Shown: piece by piece, positions 26,281 to 32,862 of the stretch
Layout of the letters: each line of letters opens with the position of its first letter
Position numbering within the stretch: the first letter of the stretch is position 1
Assembly (NCBI GenBank): GCA_015075515.1
Contig: JABTUE010000003.1
Location: 248,001-312,000, forward strand
Direction: 5' to 3'
Length of the DNA: 64,000 bases
Source: Planctomycetota bacterium
GTDB lineage: Bacteria > Planctomycetota > UBA8742 > UBA2392
Notes under the pieces: model-generated
Databases searched by the model: none
The model's input: the letters and a program-made list of their open reading frames with translations, nothing else
Told to the model about the DNA's origin: nothing
Made by a program: the position numbers and the translations under genes

Positions 26281-26559
26281 ATGGCGAACCTGATTCGCAT
26301 TCCCACCCCGCTGCGCAACCTCACCCGCAACGAAGCCGAAGTCAGCGTCGAGGCCGGAACCGTCGGCGCGGCTCTGGAAGCCCTTGAGAAAAAACATAAC
26401 GGCGTCAAGGCCCGCATCTGCGACGAAAAGGGCAACGTGCGCCGCTTTGTCAATGTGTATGTCAACGACGAAGACATCCGGTTTCTGCAGAACCTGGACA
26501 CGCCGCTGAAGCCCGGCGACTCGATTTCGATCGTTCCCGCCATCGCAGGCGGCAGGTAG
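26281..26559 (+). CDS. CysO/MoaD/ThiS-like sulfur-carrier protein
   Basis: Protein of 92 residues with a beta-grasp fold. It begins MANLIRIPTPLRNLTRNEAE, and the C-terminal DSISIVPAIAGGR matches the end of CysO-type carriers. These are adenylated and thiocarboxylated at the terminal glycine and donate sulfur, for example to cysteine synthesis. Here one Arg follows the Gly-Gly pair, so removal of that residue would be needed first; a JAMM-type protease does this for QbsE-like carriers. The ATG at 26281 is followed at once by the conserved strand. It lies 10 bases before hom, pointing to a link with aspartate-family or sulfur amino acid metabolism. An extended -10 motif TGCTATCCT lies at 26220-26228. 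Confidence 0.85.
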   Translation: MANLIRIPTPLRNLTRNEAEVSVEAGTVGAALEALEKKHNGVKARICDEKGNVRRFVNVYVNDEDIRFLQNLDTPLKPGDSISIVPAIAGGR

Positions 26560-26569
26560 GACCGCCGCC

Positions 26570-27940
26570 ATGGCCGACCTCGACGGCAAGCGCCTGATCC
26601 GCATCGGCATGCTGGGCTGCGGTGTCGTGGGGGCCGGTCTGGCCAAACTGATTGCCAAACACCGGCCCGATTTTCACCGCAACGGTTTTGACCTGCGCCT
26701 GACACGCGTGGCGGTGCGCGACACCCGCAAGCGGCGCGATTGCGACCTGGCAGGCGTGGAAGTCACAACCGACGTCATGGCCGTTGCCGGCGCCTCCGAC
26801 GTGGATCTGCTGGTCGAAGTCATGGGCGGCGCCGACTTGGCGGTGCGGGCGGGCTGTACCGCACTGGCCCGCGGTGTGCCGCTGGTCAGCGCCAACAAGG
26901 CCGGGTTGGCGCGCTGCCTGCCGCAGTACATTGAGGCCGCGCGGCAGGGAAGCGCCGCGATCGGCTTCGAATCGGCCGCCGCGGCGCACATTCCGATCAT
27001 TGAGGTGCTCGAACGCAGCCTGGCCTGTGAAGAGATCTCTCTGATCAAGGGCGTGATCAACGGCAGCACAAACTACATTCTGACGTTCATGGAACGCGCG
27101 GGCTGCGAATACGAAGAAGCCCTGGCCGATGCCGCGGCCAAGGGGTTCACCGAGGCCGACCCCCGGCTGGACGTTGAGGGCATTGACGCCGCCGAAAAAC
27201 TCTCGCTGCTGGCGCTGAAAACCTTCGGCGCGTACTTTCACCCGGACCGCATCCACACCGAAGGCATCACACGCATCACCCAGGCCGACATCCGGCTGGC
27301 GCTGAGCCTGGACCACCGCATCAAGCTGGTGGCCGCGGCGCGGCGCGCCGGCGACAGCCTGAGCCTGCGCGTCAGCCCGGCGCTGATTCACCGCGGCGAG
27401 CTGCTGGCCGACGTGGACAGCGAATTCAATGCGATCATCCTTGAGGGCCCGTCGTTCAACCAGTTGACGTTTCTGGGCAAGGGCGCGGGGCAGTTGCCGA
27501 CGGCCAGCGCGGTGCTCAACGACATTGTGCGCATCGTGCGCAACCCTGGTGCGGGCAGTCTGCCAGGCTTTGCCCGGGCCGGGGCGGAATCGCTCAAGCT
27601 GGCGGGTACCGACAGCCTCGCGCTGTGCTACTTTCTGCGCATGGGAATCAAGGAAGGTGCCGACCGGGCTGTGCTGTCGGCGTTGGGCAAGCAGGGTCTG
27701 CCAATACTCAGCCATTCCGCCGTGGATCACAACGGTTCCAGATTCCTGGGTGTAATCACGGACATTGTCGAGGAAAGTCGTATCCTGTCGCTGCTTCCGG
27801 AAGTCGGGCGGCTGCCGGGGGTGGCAGGCACGCCCGTCTTTATCCGGCTGGATAAGGACAACTATCGTGACATCGTCGAACGCGAACAAAGTGCGTATTT
27901 CGGTGCCAGCCTCCAGCGCCAATCTGGGGCCGGGGTTTGA
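26570..27940 (+). CDS. hom: Homoserine dehydrogenase
   Basis: Protein of 456 residues that reduces aspartate semialdehyde to homoserine, the branch to threonine and methionine. The N-terminal Rossmann motif is GMLGCGVVGAGLAKLI. The catalytic domain contains SANKAGLA, KGVINGSTNYIL and the block DAAAKGFTEADPRLDVEGID, typical of the family. The C-terminal part (about 370-450) looks like an ACT regulatory domain, which would allow threonine feedback. It sits 10 bases after the sulfur-carrier gene. Its last 74 bases overlap thrB in a different frame, a strong sign of coupled translation. Confidence 0.95.
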   Translation: MADLDGKRLIRIGMLGCGVVGAGLAKLIAKHRPDFHRNGFDLRLTRVAVRDTRKRRDCDLAGVEVTTDVMAVAGASDVDLLVEVMGGADLAVRAGCTALARGVPLVSANKAGLARCLPQYIEAARQGSAAIGFESAAAAHIPIIEVLERSLACEEISLIKGVINGSTNYILTFMERAGCEYEEALADAAAKGFTEADPRLDVEGIDAAEKLSLLALKTFGAYFHPDRIHTEGITRITQADIRLALSLDHRIKLVAAARRAGDSLSLRVSPALIHRGELLADVDSEFNAIILEGPSFNQLTFLGKGAGQLPTASAVLNDIVRIVRNPGAGSLPGFARAGAESLKLAGTDSLALCYFLRMGIKEGADRAVLSALGKQGLPILSHSAVDHNGSRFLGVITDIVEESRILSLLPEVGRLPGVAGTPVFIRLDKDNYRDIVEREQSAYFGASLQRQSGAGV

Positions 27941-28856
27941 CTGTCTGGCGCTGGCCCTGGAACTGCGTCTGACGGCCGAGGCCGTCTGGTCCCCCGAGCG
28001 CGTCAAGCTGAACGACTTTGACAGCCCGCTGGCCTGGTGGGCCAAATGCGTCGCGCCGTTTCGCAGCTACAGCGGCACACTGGTGGATTTTGACGACGAA
28101 CTGATCGAAAAACCCAACCTGTTCGCGGTTGCGTTCTTCAAGGCGATTGTCAACGCCGGGCCGGACTACAGCCTGCCGGCGCGCCTGGAAGCCAGAATCC
28201 ACAGTGATATCCCGATCGGCCAGGGTCTGGGCAGCAGCGCCGCGGCCGTGGTGGCCGGCGCCGCGATTGCCGAATCCTGGCGCGTGGGCCGCTTTGACCC
28301 CGAAGGCGTGTTTCAGGCCGCCGTCGAAATTGAGGGCCACGCCGACAACGCGGCCGCCGCGTCGTTCGGCGGTCTGCAGGCCGCCCTGTTGCAGGGGCGC
28401 AAGACCCGCGGCCGCGCCCTGCCCTGGCATTCCAGCCTGCGCGTGGCCGTGTGCGTGCCGGCCGAAACTCTGAAGGAAAACACCAGCGCCACCCGCCGCT
28501 GGCTGCCCGAAAACCTCAAGCGCGCCGAGGCCGTCAGTAACCAGCGTTCGCTGTTGACGCTGCTCTATGGACTTGAAACCGGCGATGGCGACGCCATTGC
28601 CGCCGGGTTTGAAGATCGCCTGCACGTCCCCCACCGCAAGGCCATGATCGCCGGGTACGAAGACATCGTGGGCAGCGCGCGCGAGGCCGGAGCCTTCGGC
28701 GCCACCATCAGCGGCGCCGGCGGCAGCATGATCGCGATCGGCAACGTGAACATGACCGGCGTGGCCAAAGCCATGGCCGAGGCCTACAAACGGCACGGCA
28801 TGGAGGCCCGGGCGCTGACGCCCGACGTGGCCCGACACGGGCTGCGGGCCGAGTAG
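27867..28856 (+). CDS. thrB: Homoserine kinase
   Basis: Protein of 329 residues of the GHMP kinase family that makes O-phosphohomoserine for threonine synthesis. It carries the N-terminal RISVPASSANLGPGFD, the phosphate-binding loop PIGQGLGSSAAAVVAG and the C-terminal block GAFGATISGAGGSMIAIG. I place the start at the GTG at 27867, which has AAGGA about nine bases upstream; another GTG at 27891 is possible. Either start lies inside hom, giving a 50-74 base overlap, longer than the usual 1-8. thrC is not present here. Its end faces pcm with only three bases between the stop codons. Confidence 0.93.
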   Translation: MTSSNANKVRISVPASSANLGPGFDCLALALELRLTAEAVWSPERVKLNDFDSPLAWWAKCVAPFRSYSGTLVDFDDELIEKPNLFAVAFFKAIVNAGPDYSLPARLEARIHSDIPIGQGLGSSAAAVVAGAAIAESWRVGRFDPEGVFQAAVEIEGHADNAAAASFGGLQAALLQGRKTRGRALPWHSSLRVAVCVPAETLKENTSATRRWLPENLKRAEAVSNQRSLLTLLYGLETGDGDAIAAGFEDRLHVPHRKAMIAGYEDIVGSAREAGAFGATISGAGGSMIAIGNVNMTGVAKAMAEAYKRHGMEARALTPDVARHGLRAE

Positions 28857-28859
28857 CGA

Positions 28860-29498
28860 TCACGAAACCAGCGGCACAAAGGAAACACTGCCCAGATACT
28901 CGCGCTCGAGGTTTCCTGCCGCGTCGCGGGTTACCACGGTCATTTCCTGGCCTTCGCGTGAACCCACGGGAATCACCAGCCGGCCCTGCGGCGCCAGTTG
29001 TTCGAGCAGCGCGCGGGGCACCGCCGGCGCCGCGGCGGCCACCAGAATGCGCCGGTACGGCGCGCCCGCGGCGTGACCCAGCGCGCCGTCGGCTTCAATC
29101 ACTTCGGCGTTATCCACCCCCGCGCGTTGCAGGTTCAGGCGCGCCTGGCGGGCCAGTTCGGGCACGCGCTCAAGGGCGATCACGCGCGCGCACAGGCGCG
29201 CGGCCACGGCGGTCTGATAGCCGCAGCCGGCGCCGATTTCCAGCAGCGTGTCCGCGGGGCGCAGTTGCAGCAGCTCGGTCATCCAGGCCACGATGTAGGG
29301 CTGGCTGATGGTCTGGCCGTGGCCGATGGGCAGCGGCCGGTCCTCATAAGCATGGGCTATCTGTTCGGCGGGTACGAACTCGTGACGCCGCACGCTGCGC
29401 ATGGCGTCGAGCACACGTTCGTCGCGCACACCGCGCGACATGATCTGGGTTTCCACCATGCGCAGCCGCGCGCGCACAAGTTCTGTTTCGGCGGTCAT
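28860..29498 (-). CDS. pcm: Protein-L-isoaspartate O-methyltransferase
   Basis: Protein of 212 residues that methylates L-isoaspartyl residues using S-adenosylmethionine, the first step in repairing aged proteins. Motifs include the N-terminal RRHEFVPAEQIAHAYEDRPL, IGHGQTISQPYIVAWMTELL and the SAM-binding LEIGAGCGYQTAVAARL. It is the last gene of the thioredoxin-like operon and overlaps the gene before it by ATGA, so its synthesis is coupled to those secreted redox proteins. It has no signal peptide and should act in the cytoplasm. Length is typical. Confidence 0.95.
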   Translation of the reverse strand: MTAETELVRARLRMVETQIMSRGVRDERVLDAMRSVRRHEFVPAEQIAHAYEDRPLPIGHGQTISQPYIVAWMTELLQLRPADTLLEIGAGCGYQTAVAARLCARVIALERVPELARQARLNLQRAGVDNAEVIEADGALGHAAGAPYRRILVAAAAPAVPRALLEQLAPQGRLVIPVGSREGQEMTVVTRDAAGNLEREYLGSVSFVPLVS

Positions 29499-30508
29499 TG
29501 CTGGCTGCGGGCCTCTTCTTCGATGCGCCGGGCCAGATCAGTCGCCACCTTGCCGGCGCGAACGTCGCGCTTGGTACCCGCCCAGGTCTTCAGCGCGTTG
29601 ATCAACGTCTGGTCGCCCTGGGGTTCGCTTTTCTCGATCAGGCGCTTGAGGTCGTCAAAGGCCTTCAGCTCTTCCTTGTTTGCCCTGTCCTTGCGTATGG
29701 CGTCGGCCGCGGCTTTGGCCTGCTTGCCCAGTTCGTGGCCCCTGAACTCTTTTTCCATGGCATCCAGCGCCGGCAGCACCAGGTCAAACCGCTTGTCTTC
29801 AGTCCAGCCCTTAATCCGCTCGTTGCGGCGATCAGCCAGGGACTTGCAACGTTCGATGATCCACTGGGCGTCTTCACGCTCGGCGTCGGTTAACTCACCC
29901 GCGGCCAGTTTTTCGGCCTCGGCCAGCGCCGCGCCGTAGTCACGCACGCCGAAGCTGCGGGCGGCCTTGGCCAGTTTTTCGCTTACCTGGTGGCGGCCCA
30001 GGCCGGGGTACACCAGTTTCTTGAGTTCGCGCTGAAGCACCGTGTCGTAGTCACCGCGCCCGTAATAGGCCACGTTGCCGTCCACGCCAATCACCGTGGT
30101 GCGGTAGATCTTGTCTTCGTGCACGTAGGCGCCAAAGTCGTTGGTTTCGTCGTCGTAAAAGCCGCCCATCGGAACGCAGTAGCTGATGCCTTCGGCCTTG
30201 CAGTAGTGGTACACCTGGCGCTGGGTATCGCGCAGACGGTGAATGCCGAACACCCACAGACCTTTTCCGCCCCAGGTGTTCCAGGTGGATGCGAGTTGCT
30301 TGGCCACCTTGCGCATGTCCAGATCGCCCAGGTTCCACTCGAACACGACAATCACGTCGCCGCGGCAATCATCCAGCGTGCGCGCAAACTCGTAGGGATT
30401 GACGATCCGGCCCGTGGCCTTGAACTTCGGGGCGGGCTTGCCAACTTCCACCGTGCCCGCCGCCAGCGGCGCGGCCACAAAAAAGAACACCAGCAGCATC
30501 CAGCGCAT
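29495..30508 (-). CDS. TlpA-like thioredoxin-fold protein without redox cysteines
   Basis: Secreted protein of 337 residues, third thioredoxin-fold gene in this operon. A signal peptide (about 1-18) precedes a TlpA/AhpC-like domain (about 20-175), then a helical Lys/Glu/Ala-rich domain (about 180-337) similar to the two upstream paralogues. Where those have UGPC and CGPC, this protein reads EWNLGDLDMRK: Asp62 and Met65 replace the two redox residues. It cannot act as a classical thiol oxidoreductase and may be a binding or structural partner. No Shine-Dalgarno sequence is seen; a TATCCT box ends six bases before the ATG, which would give a leaderless transcript. It overlaps pcm by four bases. 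Confidence 0.83.
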   Translation of the reverse strand: MRWMLLVFFFVAAPLAAGTVEVGKPAPKFKATGRIVNPYEFARTLDDCRGDVIVVFEWNLGDLDMRKVAKQLASTWNTWGGKGLWVFGIHRLRDTQRQVYHYCKAEGISYCVPMGGFYDDETNDFGAYVHEDKIYRTTVIGVDGNVAYYGRGDYDTVLQRELKKLVYPGLGRHQVSEKLAKAARSFGVRDYGAALAEAEKLAAGELTDAEREDAQWIIERCKSLADRRNERIKGWTEDKRFDLVLPALDAMEKEFRGHELGKQAKAAADAIRKDRANKEELKAFDDLKRLIEKSEPQGDQTLINALKTWAGTKRDVRAGKVATDLARRIEEEARSQQ

Positions 30509-30574
30509 AGCCACAGGATAGCAAACACGACAGGCCGGAAACGGGTTTTCGGCCGGGGATCCGCCCCGGCCGCC

Positions 30575-30611
30575 GCGCTTAACGCACGCGACCCGGCATC
30601 GCCGGGTCGCG
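30575..30611 (-). repeat. Intercistronic hairpin element, copy 1
   Basis: Read on the minus strand: stem GCGACCCGGC/GCCGGGTCGC with a 3-base loop, then two bases, then GCGTTAAGCGC. It begins about 21 bases after the stop codon of the CGPC thioredoxin-like gene. The same element follows the upstream gene, with a compensatory A-T to G-C change in the stem. Confidence 0.8.
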
Positions 30612-30631
30612 CGGTCTCCTGGCACGTCCAT

Positions 30632-31624
30632 CTATCCCAGTTTGGCGGCCAGCGCCGCGGCTTCTTCACCGGCGGCGGTTCCTTCGTTCTTACGCGCGAA
30701 CTCTTCCAGCGCGCGCTTTTTGGCGGCCTTGTCCGCCAGTTTCTTCTGGCTGTCCTGAAGTTTGGTCAATGCGTCCCAGGCCTTGAGCTCTTCTTTCACC
30801 TTCTTGTCGGCCTTGAGTTCCTTGAGTTCAGTCTCGGCGGCGGTGGCAACTTCCATACCCTTGAACGCCTTGCCGGAAAGTGTTTCAAGCCCCGCCACGG
30901 CATCGTGGTAGCGCCGGGCGTCCTTGTCAGCGTCAATTTTGGAACGCAGGGCCGCCGCGCGTGCGTCCACGCGGGTGATAATGTAATCAGCATCGGCCAC
31001 AACCGCGGCATCGTCGGCCTTCTTTTCCTTGGCCTTGAGAGCCTCATCGCGCGCCTTGGCATACTCGCCGGCGCCAAAGGCAACGGCTGCCTTTTCCACT
31101 TCCTTGGCAACTTCGGGCTTGCCCAGACCCAGATACTTCACCTTCTTGATCTCTTCGTCAATCACACCCACGTAGCCCTTGTGGCCTTCCCAGATCACGT
31201 CGCCGTTGACGCCAATGACATAGGCATAAGGAATGCTGCCCACGCCATTGAACGGAAAGTTGCCCTCCAGAACCTGCGGAAAGGTCAGTCCGCGGCTTTC
31301 GTAGACCTGGCGGATCTGTTCTTCACTGTGGCCCTGGCGCTCAAGCATGAACACGTGCAGACCCTTGCCCTCGTACTTGGTCCACAGCGCCTGCACCTCG
31401 GGCATGGAGGCCAGGCAGGGGCCGCACTTGACACCCCACAGCTTGATCAGCACCACCTCGCCCTTGCAGTCGGCAAGTGTCTTAAGGCCGTCTTTGGGCT
31501 CGTTCAGGCAGCGATCCGCCTTGAAGTCCGGCGCCGGCTTGCCGGCCATGTTGCTGGTGCGCTGGGCACTCAGCATGCCGGCGCAAAGCACCGCCAGCAG
31601 GGCTACTGTCCACGTTGTCTTCAT
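30632..31624 (-). CDS. TlpA-like thiol-disulfide oxidoreductase (CGPC)
   Basis: Secreted protein of 330 residues. A signal peptide (about 1-20) precedes a thioredoxin-fold TlpA-like domain (about 22-165) with the redox site WGVKCGPC (Cys67, Cys70), and a C-terminal helical Lys/Ala/Glu-rich domain (about 170-330). GGAGAG lies upstream of the ATG at 31624. It should reduce or exchange disulfides in the periplasm, as TlpA/ResA proteins do, although its partner is unknown. It is closely similar along its whole length to the upstream gene, in which the first cysteine codon is TGA, so it serves as the cysteine reference for the proposed selenoprotein. Confidence 0.9.
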   Translation of the reverse strand: MKTTWTVALLAVLCAGMLSAQRTSNMAGKPAPDFKADRCLNEPKDGLKTLADCKGEVVLIKLWGVKCGPCLASMPEVQALWTKYEGKGLHVFMLERQGHSEEQIRQVYESRGLTFPQVLEGNFPFNGVGSIPYAYVIGVNGDVIWEGHKGYVGVIDEEIKKVKYLGLGKPEVAKEVEKAAVAFGAGEYAKARDEALKAKEKKADDAAVVADADYIITRVDARAAALRSKIDADKDARRYHDAVAGLETLSGKAFKGMEVATAAETELKELKADKKVKEELKAWDALTKLQDSQKKLADKAAKKRALEEFARKNEGTAAGEEAAALAAKLG

Positions 31625-31657
31625 TGTCTTCTCTCCAGAACCTGCTTCCGGTTCCGG

Positions 31658-31695
31658 GCGCTTAACGCAAGCGGCCCGGCACAAGGCCGGGCCGC
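31658..31695 (-). repeat. Intercistronic hairpin element, copy 2
   Basis: Read on the minus strand: stem GCGGCCCGGC/GCCGGGCCGC with a 5-base loop, two bases, then GCGTTAAGCGC. It begins about 17 bases after the stop codon of the proposed selenoprotein gene. The layout is the same as copy 1 at 30575-30611. Confidence 0.8.
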
Positions 31696-31711
31696 GATCG
31701 CACGTCACGGC

Positions 31712-32710
31712 TCAGCCCTTGATCTCGCCCGCCAGTTTCGCGGCTTCCTCCGCGGCGGCGGTTCCTTCGTTCTTCTTGGCGAACGATTCGAGGTTCTTTT
31801 TGCGAACCCCGGCGTTCTTTTCCTTTTCGTTGGCCTCAACCACCTTGGCCAGGGCATCCCAGGCCTTGAGTTCTTCTTTCACTTCCTTGTCGGCCTTGAG
31901 TTCCTTGAGTTCGGCTTCGGCCTCGGTGGCCGCGGCCATGCCCTTGAAACCCTTGCCCGACAAGACCTCCAGGTGCTTCACCGCTTCGTGGTAGCGCTTG
32001 GCACCCTTGGCGGCGTCAATCTTGGCCCTCAAAGTCGCCGCCCGGGCGTCCACCCGCGCGATGATGTAATCCGCGTCGGCAGCCACAGCGGCGTCATCGC
32101 CCTTCTTCTCCTTGACCTTGGCGGCTTCCTCGGCGGCCTTGGCGAATTCGCCGGTGCCGAACAAGGTGGCCGATTTCTCAAGGTCCTTGACCACATCAAG
32201 CTTGCCCAAACCGGGGTACTTGATGCGCTTGAGCTGGGCGTCAATCACGGCCTCGTAGCCGCTGCGACCCTGCCAGACAACCTTGTTGTCGGGCCCGATC
32301 ACAAAGGCATAGGGCAGACCGTTGCCGCCCTGATAGTTTTCAAAGCTGGAGCCGTTTCGGATCGGCATCGGGAACGTCAGACCCCGATCCTTGGCGTACT
32401 GCGTGATGTCCTCCAGCGTTCCGCCCTGGCTTTCCACAAGGAAGATGTGCAACCCCTTCCCACCGTGTTTGGTCCAAAGCGCCTGTATTGAAGGCAACGC
32501 CTTCACACAGGGCCCTCAGCGGGTACCCCAGTACTTGATCAGTACAACTTCGCCCTTGCACTGTTCCATGCTGATGGCTTCGGGCTTGTTGACGCACACG
32601 TTGGCGCTGAACGCCGGGGCGTCTTTACCCGTGATGTCCACCTGCGCGCACACCGCAGGGGCCATCGCCGCCACCAGGCCTGCCAAGAGCAACCTGGCAA
32701 CCGTATTCAT
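31712..32710 (-). CDS. Proposed TlpA-like selenoprotein (UGPC), in-frame TGA read as Sec
   Basis: Protein of 332 residues if the TGA at 32516-32518 is decoded as selenocysteine (residue 65). It has a signal peptide (about 1-22), a TlpA-like thioredoxin domain and a C-terminal helical Lys/Glu/Ala domain. The region around the TGA reads VVLIKYWGTR-U-GPCVKALPSIQALW; the next gene reads VVLIKLWGVKCGPCLASMP, so TGA sits exactly at the first redox cysteine. The frame is otherwise open on both sides. The normal stop is also TGA (31712-31714). A SECIS-like hairpin follows the internal TGA. The start at 32710 has GGAGAATGGG upstream. Alternatives are a point mutation or sequencing error; the frame after the TGA would lack its signal peptide and first redox residue if translated alone. 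selA, selB, selC and selD are not in this window. Confidence 0.8.
32482..32511 (-). promoter_or_regulatory. Candidate bacterial SECIS element
   Basis: Starting five bases after the in-frame TGA, the minus-strand RNA forms a 30-base hairpin: seven base pairs (CCUGUGU with AUACAGG, one G-U), a single bulged A on the 3' side, six base pairs (GAAGGC with GCCUUC) and a GUU loop. The loop begins 17 bases after the TGA. Known bacterial SECIS elements place the apical loop roughly 16-37 bases after UGA and have a G near the start of the loop that contacts SelB. The match is by eye; no covariance test was made. Confidence 0.7.
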
Positions 32711-32862
32711 CCCATTCTCCAGTATGGGGCCAGCGTTGTGCTGGCTGTTCAATTGGTGTTTCAAACTGACCGATACCTTACGTTCAAAGTTCCCGTCTGG
32801 GGAACCGCTTCTTCCTATGTAAGCTAGAATGCAAGACTTAGGCCCATTGGGTCAGGTGTTTC

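Noticed and set aside
31712..32764. Pseudogene or frameshifted thioredoxin-like gene split at 32516
   Set aside because: Both parts are in the same frame and the break is a single TGA at the redox-cysteine codon, followed by a SECIS-like hairpin; there is no other decay in the gene. Selenocysteine explains all of this better, although an error cannot be excluded from sequence alone.
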